Positions 6,427 to 13,037 are shown, numbered from the stretch's first letter. The stretch is 13,037 nt of DNA from Pseudomonadota bacterium (GCA_021826485.1 JAKAZX010000064.1:1-13037), one strand, 5' to 3'. Made by a program: numbers and translations. The notes: generated by a model from the sequence alone, not told the origin.

Positions 6427-7374
6427 TCAGCCGCGCAGCGTGCTCGACCGGCCGTAGACCAGCAGCATCACGATGATGACGAGGCCGTAGATGACCTGCC
6501 GCCCGGCCTCCGGCATCTGGGCCACGCTCAGCACGCTTTGCAGCAGCACGATCAGGATGGTGCCGACCACAGTGCCGGTGTAGCGCCCCTGGCCACCGAG
6601 GATGTTGGTGCCGCCGACCACCACCGCGGCGATCGCCGGCAGCAGATAGGCATCGCCCATCGCCTGGAACGCCTTCGACGTGTAGCCGGCGATCAGCAGG
6701 CCGGACAGCGAGGCGGAGAGGGAGCAGATGACGAAGCCGCCGATCAGCACCAGCCGCGTGTTGATGCCGGAGAGATAGGTCGCCGCCTCCCGGTTGCCGG
6801 TCGCGTAGATGTAGCGGCCGAGCGGCGTGCGGGTGAGCATGAACACCAGCGCCGCCGAGATCAGCACCCATACGATCACCGAATTGGCGATGCCGAGCGG
6901 GTGGCCGGTGGCGAGCCAGACCATCAGCGGGGTCGCGTTGCTTTGCGGCGCGAAGCCCCCGGTCAGCATCACCATCAGCCCGCGCAGCACCGCGTTCACG
7001 CCGAGCGTGAAGATCATCGCCGGCACGCGCAGGAAGGCGACGCCAAGCCCGTTGGCCAGCCCCACCGCAAGGCCGACCGCCAGCCCCACCGGCACCGCCC
7101 AGGCGCCGCCGACGGCGGTTGCCAGCATCGCGGTCGCGGCGATCGTCCAGGGCACCGAAAGGTCGATATGGCCGAGCAGGATCACCATCATCATGCCGGC
7201 GGCGACGATGCCGAGGAAGGCGGCGATCTTGATCTGCTGCAACAGATAGGTCGGCTCGATGAACGTCGCCGTGCCTTGCGTGACGATGGTGTACAGCGTG
7301 CCGGCAAGCAGGATGACGACGATAAAGCTGCTGGCGATCAGCGTCGGCCGGTCGATGGAATTGCGCAGGTTCAT
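6427..7374 (-). CDS. CUT2-family ABC importer permease (second permease)
   Basis: An inner-membrane permease of 315 residues in the RbsC/BPD_transp_2 family with about eight to ten hydrophobic segments. The conserved early loop reads GHIDLSVPW (68-76), where most relatives have GGIDLSVG. The cytoplasmic coupling segment that contacts the ATPase is YIYATGNREAATYLSGI, and AAVVVGGTNILGGQGRYTG is the usual motif before the last helices. It should pair with the adjacent 355-residue permease as a heterodimer. Its ATG overlaps that gene's stop (ATGA). The two permeases differ enough to be old paralogues rather than a recent duplication. Substrate is not deducible; a pentose, hexose or similar polyol is the family expectation. 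Confidence 0.92.
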   Translation of the reverse strand: MNLRNSIDRPTLIASSFIVVILLAGTLYTIVTQGTATFIEPTYLLQQIKIAAFLGIVAAGMMMVILLGHIDLSVPWTIAATAMLATAVGGAWAVPVGLAVGLAVGLANGLGVAFLRVPAMIFTLGVNAVLRGLMVMLTGGFAPQSNATPLMVWLATGHPLGIANSVIVWVLISAALVFMLTRTPLGRYIYATGNREAATYLSGINTRLVLIGGFVICSLSASLSGLLIAGYTSKAFQAMGDAYLLPAIAAVVVGGTNILGGQGRYTGTVVGTILIVLLQSVLSVAQMPEAGRQVIYGLVIIVMLLVYGRSSTLRG

Positions 7375-8438
7375 GAGAACAGCGTCAGCCGGTTCTTGAT
7401 GCGGAACACCCGCGCCGCGCCGAGCGACACCGCGAGCAGCAGGATCACCCCCTCAAAGATCGGTTGCAGCAGCGGGTTGGCGAGGAAACCGAGCGGCCCG
7501 TTGCTGTCGAACACGCGGAAGCAGAACGAGATCGCGCGCAGCACCAGCGCGCCGAAGATCGAGCCGACCGCGCCGCCGGTGCCGCCGAACAGCGAGGTGC
7601 CGCCGACCACCACGGCGGCGATCGAATTCAGCGTATAGGCGCCGGCCTGCGGAATGTCGGCGTTGCCGCTGCCGGTCTGCAACGCCAGATACAGGCCGCC
7701 GAACGCCGCGAACAGCCCGCCGACGGTGTAGGCGGCAAGCTTGCTGCGCCAGATTTGCAGGCCGGACATGTAGGCGGCGCCCTCCGCCGAGCCGATCGCG
7801 TAGCAGCCGCGGCCGGTGACGGTGTTGCGGAACGGCAGCCAGACCAGCAGCACGATCAGCACGATCAGGATGATCGGCATCGGCAGCTTGCCGATCGTGG
7901 TGCTGAACCACGCCGGTGCGCCGTTCGGGAACCAGTGATAGGTATTGTCCATCTCGGCCAGCGCATTGGTGGTAACCCACGACAGATTGTCGTCCACCTT
8001 GCCGCCGGGGGAGGGACGCAGGAACAGCGACAGCCCGATATAGATAGCGCCGGTCGCCAGCGTGACGATGATCGGCTGGATGCGGCCGAACACGACGATG
8101 CAACCATTGACGAAGCCGGCCAGCGCACCGGCGGCGAGGCAGGCGACGATGCCGAGGACGATGGCGCCCGGCGAGCCCGACACCAGCACCGAGGCGAGGC
8201 AGTTGACCAGCGTCATCATCGGTCCGACCGAAAGGTCGATCCCCCCGGTGATGACCGGCACGGTCTGTGCCATCGACACCATGATGAGCGCGAAGGACTC
8301 GTTGGAGTTCTGCACGAACACATCGACCGTCCAGCCCTTCGGGTGCAGCGTGCTGTACAGCGTGTAGAGGATGGCGAACAGCAGCACGCCGAGCCACAGG
8401 CCGAGATTCTGCGACAGCCGCAGGCGGAGGTTGTTCAT
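7371..8438 (-). CDS. CUT2-family ABC importer permease (first permease)
   Basis: An inner-membrane permease of 355 residues, RbsC-like. It has the canonical GGIDLSVG (65-72) after a hydrophobic N-terminal segment (13-25), the coupling segment CYAIGSAEGAAYMSGL, and AAVVVGGTSLFGGTGGAVG near the C-terminus. It is longer than typical RbsC (about 320) because of a polar insertion around residues 140-180 containing DNLSWVTTNAL, DNTYHWFPNGAPAWF and several aromatic residues. This is probably an extracytoplasmic loop that may contact the binding protein (inference). The ATG at 8438 overlaps the ATPase stop by 4 bases, and its own stop overlaps the next permease start, so the three membrane-complex genes appear translationally chained. 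Confidence 0.93.
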   Translation of the reverse strand: MNNLRLRLSQNLGLWLGVLLFAILYTLYSTLHPKGWTVDVFVQNSNESFALIMVSMAQTVPVITGGIDLSVGPMMTLVNCLASVLVSGSPGAIVLGIVACLAAGALAGFVNGCIVVFGRIQPIIVTLATGAIYIGLSLFLRPSPGGKVDDNLSWVTTNALAEMDNTYHWFPNGAPAWFSTTIGKLPMPIILIVLIVLLVWLPFRNTVTGRGCYAIGSAEGAAYMSGLQIWRSKLAAYTVGGLFAAFGGLYLALQTGSGNADIPQAGAYTLNSIAAVVVGGTSLFGGTGGAVGSIFGALVLRAISFCFRVFDSNGPLGFLANPLLQPIFEGVILLLAVSLGAARVFRIKNRLTLFS

Positions 8439-9985
8439 CGGGCGGTGGCGGACGCGGCGTGGTCCGCGGCGTTCAGGGTGAGGTTCAGGGAGCTTGCGAT
8501 GATGTTCGCCTCCGTGATGTCGCTGCCTTCCAGCGCGCGCACGACCCGCCCGTCATACAGGATCAGCACGCGGTCGCAGCAGCCGATCAGTTCGTCGTAA
8601 TCCGTCGAATAGAACAGGATCGCCGTGCCGGCATCGGCAAGGTCGCGCAGCAACTGGTAGATTTCCTGCTTGGTGCCTACGTCGATGCCGCGCGTCGGAT
8701 CGTTCAGCAGCACGATCCGCGCGCCGGTCAGCAGCCATTTGGCGATCACCACCTTCTGCTGGTTGCCGCCGGAAAGGGTCGCGACCGGATCGGTCAACTG
8801 GCCGAACTTGATCTTCAGCTTGGCGACGATGGCGTCGATCTTCTGCACTTCCTGCGCGCGATCGACCACGATGCCGCGCGTCATCGCGCCGAGGGCGGCG
8901 ATCGAGATGTTGTCGCGCACGCTCATCGGCAGCATCAGCCCTTCGGTCTTACGATCCTCCGGGATCAGCGCCATGCCGACCGCGGCGCGCTTGGCCTGCG
9001 CCGGGCTGCCGATGCGCCGGCGCGTGCCGTTCACCGTGGTTTCGCCGCTGACGCCCCGCAGCACGCCGAACAGCGCCAGCAGCAATTCGCGCTGGCCCTG
9101 GCCGTCCAGGCCGCCGAGGCCGACGATCTCTCCCTTGCCGACCGAAAGCGAGACGCCGTGCAGCCGGTTTTCCCAGCCGATGTCGCGCAGTTCCAGGGCC
9201 GGGGCGGGCGGCGCGCTGCGCTGCGGCTTGGGCGGATAGACGTTGCGCCATTCGCGCCCGATCATCATCTGCACGATCTGCTCGTCGGTGCGCGCACCCT
9301 TGGCGAAGGTGTCGATGTGCTGGCCGTTGCGGAACACCGAGGCAGTGTCGGCCAGCGCCTCGATCTCGTGCATCCGGTGGGAGATATAGAGCAGGCTCAG
9401 CCCGGCATCGCGCAGGCCGTGCAGGATGGCGTACACCTTCTCCACGTCCGCGGCGGTCAGGGCCGAGGTGGCCTCGTCCAGGATCAGCAGCTTCGGGTTG
9501 CGGCCGAGCGCCTTGGCGATTTCCACCATCTGCCGGCGCGACAGCGGCAGTTGCCGGACATGCATCAGCGGGTTGATGTCCTCGCAGCCGACGCGGGCCA
9601 GCAGCTCCTCCGCCCGGCGGCGCTGGGCGCGCCGGTCGATCAGGCCGAAGCGGCGGGGTGGCGCGGTGATGCCGATATTGTCCGCGACCGAAAGGTCCGG
9701 CATCAGCGAGAGTTCCTGGAAGATGCAGACGATGCCGGCTTCATTGGCCGCCTGCGGAGTCGGAAACGCGACCGTGCGGCGGTCGAGCGTGATACTGCCC
9801 TCGTCCGGCTGCACGACGCCGGCAATGATCTTGATCAGTGTCGATTTGCCGGCGCCGTTTTCCCCCAGCACCGCGTGAATCGACCCCTGGCGGCAGGTGA
9901 AATCGACATTGGCGAGCGCGCGCACGCCGCCGTAGCGCTTGCTCACGCCGGCAAGGGACAGAAACGGCGCGGGCGCGTCGGTCAT
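8435..9985 (-). CDS. CUT2-family ABC importer ATPase, two nucleotide-binding domains (RbsA/MglA type)
   Basis: Energises import with two ABC domains in one 516-residue chain, normal for RbsA-type proteins. Domain 1 has Walker A GENGAGKST (41-49), Walker B LLILDE (166-171) and a switch His203, but its signature is LSRRQ (148-152) without the glycine. Domain 2 has no working Walker A (GGLDGQGQRE, 291-300), a good signature LSGGNQQ (404-410) and an altered Walker B, VLLNDP (425-430). Thus one composite ATP site should be catalytic and the other degenerate. The ATG at 9985 is preferred because relatives begin a few residues before FLSLAGVSKRYGG. An in-frame ATG at 10033 would put the start inside the upstream stem-loop. 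The gene follows the binding-protein gene by 77 bases and overlaps the permease start by 4. Confidence 0.93.
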   Translation of the reverse strand: MTDAPAPFLSLAGVSKRYGGVRALANVDFTCRQGSIHAVLGENGAGKSTLIKIIAGVVQPDEGSITLDRRTVAFPTPQAANEAGIVCIFQELSLMPDLSVADNIGITAPPRRFGLIDRRAQRRRAEELLARVGCEDINPLMHVRQLPLSRRQMVEIAKALGRNPKLLILDEATSALTAADVEKVYAILHGLRDAGLSLLYISHRMHEIEALADTASVFRNGQHIDTFAKGARTDEQIVQMMIGREWRNVYPPKPQRSAPPAPALELRDIGWENRLHGVSLSVGKGEIVGLGGLDGQGQRELLLALFGVLRGVSGETTVNGTRRRIGSPAQAKRAAVGMALIPEDRKTEGLMLPMSVRDNISIAALGAMTRGIVVDRAQEVQKIDAIVAKLKIKFGQLTDPVATLSGGNQQKVVIAKWLLTGARIVLLNDPTRGIDVGTKQEIYQLLRDLADAGTAILFYSTDYDELIGCCDRVLILYDGRVVRALEGSDITEANIIASSLNLTLNAADHAASATAR

Positions 9986-10022
9986 CGCGTCACGGTCCGG
10001 GCTGGAGCAGGGGCGCAGGGCA

Positions 10023-10050
10023 GGGGTGGGCATCCTGCGACGCCCACCCC
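10023..10050 (-). promoter_or_regulatory. Intercistronic stem-loop between binding-protein and ATPase genes
   Basis: GGGGTGGGC at 10023-10031 is a perfect inverted match to GCCCACCCC at 10042-10050, giving 9 bp with a 10-base loop. It starts 12 bases past the binding-protein stop codon. No T-run follows in the transcript direction. Such hairpins after binding-protein genes are known to protect the upstream message or partly stop transcription, so that far more binding protein than membrane complex is made. That role is inferred here. Confidence 0.6.
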
Positions 10051-10062
10051 ATGCCCGGCACG

Positions 10063-11199
10063 CTACTTGTTCGTGTTGGCTTCCGACTGCGCCATGATCT
10101 GCGGCGCCGTGAAGTTGATCCCGCAGGGCGGGAAGGAGTTGGTGGCGAAGAACTGCGCGTTCAGGTCGGGGAAATAGTCCTCACCCGCCTTCATGTGCTC
10201 GAAATCCGCGTAGGGGATCGGGATGAACACCTTCTGCGGCATGACGTTGCCGTGCAGCGCCGAGACGGTCGCCTTCATCGCGATCGCCACCAGCGCCGGA
10301 GACTGGCCGTAGGACATGCCCTTCAGCCCGTCCTTCCAGTGCTCGGCGATCTGCTTGCGATAGGTGTTCTCGCCTTCGCCGGACATCGGCACGAACGGAT
10401 GGTGCGCGTCCATGAACGCCTGCACCGTGCCGTCGGAGCCGCCCTGGGTGAACACGCCGTCGAAATGCCCATGCACGGCCAGCGCGTCGGCCGTCACCTT
10501 CTGGCTGTCGCCGGTCGCCCAGTTGCCGACCACCTCGATGACCTCGAACTGGTTCGGCGCCTTGTCCACGATCGAACGGAAGCCGAGATGACGGTCGCGG
10601 TCCACCGAGTTGCCCGGCACGCCGCGCACTTCCAGCAGCTTGCCCTTGTTGCCGACATATTTCTCGATCCACTCGCCGGACATCACGCCCATCTTGAACT
10701 GATCCTCGCCGACTTCCATCACCTGGTCGGTGTCGAGGATGTTATCGAACGGCGTCACCACGACGCCCTTCTGGTTGGCCAGCCGGATCACACGGTCGAA
10801 GCCGGTGGGGCTGACCGCGATGGTAACGATGCCGTCGAAGCCCTGATTGATGAAGTCCTCGATCGCGCCGAGCTGGGCGGCGGCGTCAGTGCCGGTGGAA
10901 ACGACCTTGAAGTCTTTCAGTTCGGCCTTCATTTCCGGCGTATCGGCGAATGCCTTGGCGGTCTTGATCATCTGGATGCGCCAGGTATTGCCGACGAAGC
11001 CGTTGACCAGCGCGATGCGGTACGGCCCTTTCTTGGCCGGCCACTGGAAGAACTTGGTCTGCGCACTGGCCGGAATGAAGCATTGCGGATCGACGCCCGG
11101 TCCACTCACCACCTTCGGGCCGGCGGCCTGTGCGGCGGCGGAGATCAGCAGGGCGGCGCCAGCGGCGGCCGCGAGCAGCGCGGTTCTGACCTTGAACAT
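10063..11199 (-). CDS. Periplasmic sugar-type substrate-binding protein (RbsB family)
   Basis: A preprotein of 378 residues that captures the importer's ligand in the periplasm. The signal peptide has positive residues (MFKVR), a hydrophobic Ala/Leu core and a likely cleavage at AQA|A near residue 25. There is no lipobox. The type I binding-protein fold starts at YRIALVNGFVGNTWR, after an N-terminal extension longer than in RbsB, and continues with GFDGIVTIAVSP, GVVVTPFDN and GVFTQGGSDGTVQAFMD. Only two cysteines exist, Cys40 near the mature N-terminus and Cys359 near the C-terminus (PPCGINF), which probably form a disulfide. The start at 11199 is chosen over the adjacent ATG at 11202 because GGAGG then lies 4 bases upstream instead of 1. 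The ligand cannot be told from sequence; aromatic and polar pocket residues fit a sugar or polyol. Confidence 0.93.
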   Translation of the reverse strand: MFKVRTALLAAAAGAALLISAAAQAAGPKVVSGPGVDPQCFIPASAQTKFFQWPAKKGPYRIALVNGFVGNTWRIQMIKTAKAFADTPEMKAELKDFKVVSTGTDAAAQLGAIEDFINQGFDGIVTIAVSPTGFDRVIRLANQKGVVVTPFDNILDTDQVMEVGEDQFKMGVMSGEWIEKYVGNKGKLLEVRGVPGNSVDRDRHLGFRSIVDKAPNQFEVIEVVGNWATGDSQKVTADALAVHGHFDGVFTQGGSDGTVQAFMDAHHPFVPMSGEGENTYRKQIAEHWKDGLKGMSYGQSPALVAIAMKATVSALHGNVMPQKVFIPIPYADFEHMKAGEDYFPDLNAQFFATNSFPPCGINFTAPQIMAQSEANTNK

Positions 11200-11203
11200 C
11201 ATT

Positions 11204-11208
11204 CCTCC
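11204..11208 (-). promoter_or_regulatory. Shine-Dalgarno site of the binding-protein gene
   Basis: GGAGG within GGGAGGAATG on the minus strand is the clearest ribosome binding site in the window, consistent with high expression of the binding protein. It lies 1 base from the first of two adjacent ATG codons and 4 bases from the second, favouring the second. Confidence 0.7.
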
Positions 11209-11247
11209 CTTCGCGCCGCCTGGACCGGGGCGCTTTCTTACGGATTT

Positions 11248-11276
11248 ATCATGCAATTCCCCGCCCGCGGCGGCAA
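11248..11276 (-). promoter_or_regulatory. Candidate sigma70-like promoter of the importer operon
   Basis: On the minus strand TTGCCG (11276-11271) and CATGAT (11253-11248) are 17 bases apart, each matching 4 of 6 consensus positions. They lie in a locally AT-richer patch of the 84-base gap before the binding-protein gene. The spacing is ideal but the hexamers are weak. An overlapping GATAAA is an alternative -10. Confidence 0.3.
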
Positions 11277-11283
11277 GAGCCGA

Positions 11284-11904
11284 TTAGCGGCGGCCGGACG
11301 TGGCCGGCAGCATGCGGCGCAGCACGCCGTCGCGCAGCACGAAATGATGGAACAGCGCCGCCAGCGCGTGCAGGCCGGCAAGCACGATGATCGTATTGCC
11401 GACATAGGCATGAATATCGCCGAAGATGCGCCCGTCATCGCGGGTCAGCGCGAACGGGGAGGGTATTGTGAACAGCCCGAAGGGGCTGAGCGGCGCGGTG
11501 CCCGCCCAGCGCCACAGCGGCCCGCTGACCACCTGGGCGATCAGCAGCAGATAGAGCGCGCCATGCACCAGCCGCGCACCCAGCTCCATCAGCCCGCTGC
11601 CGGCCGGTGCCGGGCGGCGGCCCGGCCCGATGCGCCACAGGATGCGGGCCAGCAGCACGAGCGCGAACAGCACCCCGAAGGACGTGTGCAGGGATTGCAG
11701 CGCGTGCCGCCCATCGCCGCCGCGTGGCAGGAAGCTCCAGCCCTGGGCGATCAGCCAAAGCCCGCCGACCAGAACGGCGGTGGTCCAGTGCAGCGCGATC
11801 TCGACGCCGTCATAGTGCTGCCGGTCGTCACCGGCGGCGGTACGGTCGGCCGGCGTGGCCAGCTTGGCGGGATGGGTCAGGGGCCTCTCCTGTGATTGCC
11901 GCAT
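11284..11904 (-). CDS. cybB: Cytochrome b561 (CybB-like)
   Basis: A di-heme inner-membrane cytochrome of 206 residues with four predicted membrane helices (about 35-53, 72-91, 112-130, 167-187). It probably moves electrons to or from the quinone pool; E. coli CybB is reported to act as a superoxide:ubiquinone oxidoreductase. Likely heme ligands are His39 (ALHW), His73 (LHTSFG), His165 (DIHAYVGN) and His179 (GLHALAAL). The end, FHHFVLRDGVLRRMLP, closely follows the CybB pattern. About 30 residues precede the usual YxxxxIALHW start, so the N-terminus is slightly long, but no other good start is seen before the first helix. The ATG at 11904 has no Shine-Dalgarno. A CATAAT box ends 7 bases upstream, so the message may be leaderless. 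It lies 21 bases after the hydrolase gene on the same strand. Confidence 0.92.
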   Translation of the reverse strand: MRQSQERPLTHPAKLATPADRTAAGDDRQHYDGVEIALHWTTAVLVGGLWLIAQGWSFLPRGGDGRHALQSLHTSFGVLFALVLLARILWRIGPGRRPAPAGSGLMELGARLVHGALYLLLIAQVVSGPLWRWAGTAPLSPFGLFTIPSPFALTRDDGRIFGDIHAYVGNTIIVLAGLHALAALFHHFVLRDGVLRRMLPATSGRR

Positions 11905-11911
11905 AAGGGAT

Positions 11912-11917
11912 ATTATG
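11912..11917 (-). promoter_or_regulatory. Candidate -10 box for cytochrome b561
   Basis: CATAAT on the minus strand matches 5 of 6 bases of TATAAT, in an AT-rich island within GC-rich DNA. Seven bases separate it from the ATG at 11904, placing transcription start at or next to the start codon. No convincing -35 is at 17 bases (ACCTGC); CTGACC lies 20 bases upstream. Confidence 0.35.
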
Positions 11918-11925
11918 GAAACTCT

Positions 11926-12717
11926 CTAGTCCGGGCAGGTCAGCACCTGGCCGTCATAGCCCGGCTCGACGCCCGGCGGCAGGTTTTCCCTGAGCCAGGA
12001 CCAGTCCATGTCGGTGCCCATATGGGTCAGCACGGTGCGCCGGGCGCCCACGCGCGCCGCCCAGTCCAGCGTTCGGGCCAGCCAGGCGTGCGTGCGGTGC
12101 GGCTGGCGCTGGAAGCAGCCGACCACCCAGGTATCGACGCCGTCCAGCGCCGCGAACGCCGCCTCGTCCAGCGCCACCGCGTCGGTCGAATAGCCGAACC
12201 CGCCGATCCTGAGGCCGAGCGAGCGCGTGGTGAAATGGTCTTGGTCGAACAGCCGCACCGCCATCCCCGCCACCGTCACCGTATCCTCGGGCGCCGCCGG
12301 GCGCGGCACCAGCACCGGGCGGAAGAAGCCCGGCGGCTCCCAGGGCCGGAACGCGTAGTCGAACCGCAGGGCCAGCTCGCCCAGGGTCGCCTCCGTCCCC
12401 ACTGCGTCCAGCGGCCGGCCGGCGATGCGGTTCAGCAGGCGCACGTCGTCGAGCCCGGTGATGTGGTCGGCATGGGCATGGGTGAACAGCACCGCATCCA
12501 CCCGCCGCACGCCGCAGTCGAGCAACTGGCTGCGCAGATCGGGCGCCGTGTCCACCAGCAGCGCGGCGCCGTGCTGCTCCACCAGGATGCTCGTGCGCGT
12601 GCGCCGGTTCCGCCGCTCCCCGGGCTCGCATGCGCCCCAGTCGCCGCGCCCGTCCGTCCCGCCGATCATCGGCACGCCCGCGGACCCGCCGGTGCCGAGC
12701 AGCGTCACCCGGATCAA
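11926..12717 (-). CDS. Metallo-beta-lactamase-fold hydrolase, PhnP-like
   Basis: A binuclear-metal hydrolase of 263 residues. The N-terminal LLGTGGSAGVP (6-16) and the metal motif THAHADH (79-85) are clear. Further ligand candidates are His161 (DQDHF), Asp179 (YSTDAV) and His232 (THMGTDMDW). The C-terminal WLRENLPPGVEPGYDG strongly recalls PhnP, a cyclic-phosphate phosphodiesterase. The N-terminal cysteines that bind a structural zinc in E. coli PhnP are not all present (only Cys30 in that loop), and no phn genes are near, so the substrate may be another phosphodiester. The start is TTG at 12717, overlapping the tatD stop as TTGA. The methionine-isoleucine-arginine beginning just before VTLLGTG fits the family exactly. 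Adjacency to tatD is common in alphaproteobacteria and hints at a shared housekeeping role in nucleic-acid processing. Confidence 0.9.
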   Translation of the reverse strand: MIRVTLLGTGGSAGVPMIGGTDGRGDWGACEPGERRNRRTRTSILVEQHGAALLVDTAPDLRSQLLDCGVRRVDAVLFTHAHADHITGLDDVRLLNRIAGRPLDAVGTEATLGELALRFDYAFRPWEPPGFFRPVLVPRPAAPEDTVTVAGMAVRLFDQDHFTTRSLGLRIGGFGYSTDAVALDEAAFAALDGVDTWVVGCFQRQPHRTHAWLARTLDWAARVGARRTVLTHMGTDMDWSWLRENLPPGVEPGYDGQVLTCPD

Positions 12718-13037
12718 TGGCTTGCCTTGCGGAACAGCCGCCGGAAATTGGCCGTGGTCAGCGCCGCCAGGGCGTCCGGCGCGATCCCCCGGACCTCCGC
12801 CAGCACGCGCGCCGTATGCACGACGTTGGCCGGTTCGTTGCGCTTGCCGCGCAACGGCACCGGAGCCAGATATGGGGCATCGGTCTCCACGAGCAGCCGG
12901 TGATCCGGAATGTCGCGCGCGATCTCCCTGATTTCCTGCGATTTCGGAAAGGTCAGGATCCCCGAGAAACTGATCGACCCGCCAAGCCGCAGCGCCGCCT
13001 CCGCCAGCCCGCGACCGGAGCTGAAGCAGTGCAGCAG
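12714..13037 (-). CDS. tatD: TatD-family metal-dependent hydrolase/DNase (C-terminal part; 5' end outside window)
   Basis: The minus strand is open from the window edge to a TGA at 12716-12714, giving 107 residues of a protein whose full family length is about 260. Visible blocks are LLHCFSSG with its metal-ligand histidine, ISFSGILTFPKS, and LLVETDAPYLAPVPLRGKRN with the catalytic Asp, then EPANVVHTARVLAEVRG and a final ANFRRLFRKASH. These are the C-terminal landmarks of TatD, a metal-dependent 3'-5' exonuclease of the amidohydrolase fold. The stop codon overlaps the TTG start of the following hydrolase. The call is secure from motifs although more than half of the gene is missing. Confidence 0.93.
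   Translation of the reverse strand: MLHCFSSGRGLAEAALRLGGSISFSGILTFPKSQEIREIARDIPDHRLLVETDAPYLAPVPLRGKRNEPANVVHTARVLAEVRGIAPDALAALTTANFRRLFRKASH

Noticed and set aside
8459..10177. Long rightward open frame opposite the importer ATPase gene
   Set aside because: It is antisense to an intact ATPase with Walker and signature motifs, and its translation is low-complexity Arg/His/Ala/Gln.
6427..11199. Importer operon as a recent horizontal acquisition
   Set aside because: By eye its codon use is only slightly less GC-biased than its neighbours, and there are no flanking repeats, tRNA or mobile genes. A computed GC3 profile would be needed.
10051..11895. Long rightward open frame of about 614 codons opposite the binding-protein and cytochrome genes
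   Set aside because: It is rich in Arg, His and Gln, has no recognisable motif, and lies antisense to two genes with clear family signatures. In DNA this GC-rich, antisense frames stay open by chance.

Overview
The window is GC-rich throughout and densely coded. Gene content and order point to an alphaproteobacterium, most likely a member of the Rhodospirillales/Acetobacteraceae. Three things support this: metX-metW sits back to back with a chorismate mutase, hisC, cyclohexadienyl dehydrogenase set; tatD is followed directly by a PhnP-like metallo-hydrolase; and same-strand genes are tightly overlapped. This placement is inferred from synteny and composition, not from a database search. No RNA gene, insertion sequence, phage gene or CRISPR array was seen. 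No gap exceeds 125 bases.

Layout. (1) Positions 1-93 may hold the last codons of a rightward gene that runs in from outside the window. (2) Positions 80-2678, leftward: metX, metW and a crotonase-fold gene, joined by 4-base stop/start overlaps. MetX and MetW make acylated homoserine for methionine synthesis. The crotonase lacks the hydratase glutamates and resembles PaaG instead. (3) Positions 2679-2802: a 124-base divergent control region. On the metX strand it carries a textbook G-quadruplex motif just upstream of the start codon, and a GC hairpin. (4) Positions 2803-5661, rightward: chorismate mutase fused to a degenerate prephenate-dehydratase/ACT-like tail, a HisC-type aminotransferase, and cyclohexadienyl dehydrogenase. 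Together these take chorismate towards tyrosine and phenylalanine, and the aminotransferase probably also serves histidine synthesis. (5) Positions 5675-6364, leftward: a ChaC-type glutathione-degrading enzyme. (6) Positions 6427-11199, leftward: a complete ribose-family (CUT2) ABC importer in the order binding protein, double ATPase, permease, permease. A perfect 9-bp stem-loop follows the binding-protein gene. No catabolic gene adjoins it, so the substrate is unknown. (7) Positions 11284-13037, leftward: the 3' end of tatD, a PhnP-like metallo-beta-lactamase-fold hydrolase with a TTG start, and a cytochrome b561 that may be translated from a leaderless message.

Most of the window is core metabolism plus one importer. 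I see no convincing new multi-gene system. The points most worth a second look are the chorismate mutase carrying the collapsed remains of a prephenate dehydratase, the G-quadruplex motif in the metX leader, the PaaG-like active site of the crotonase, and the importer ATPase, whose deviations all fall in one composite ATP site.
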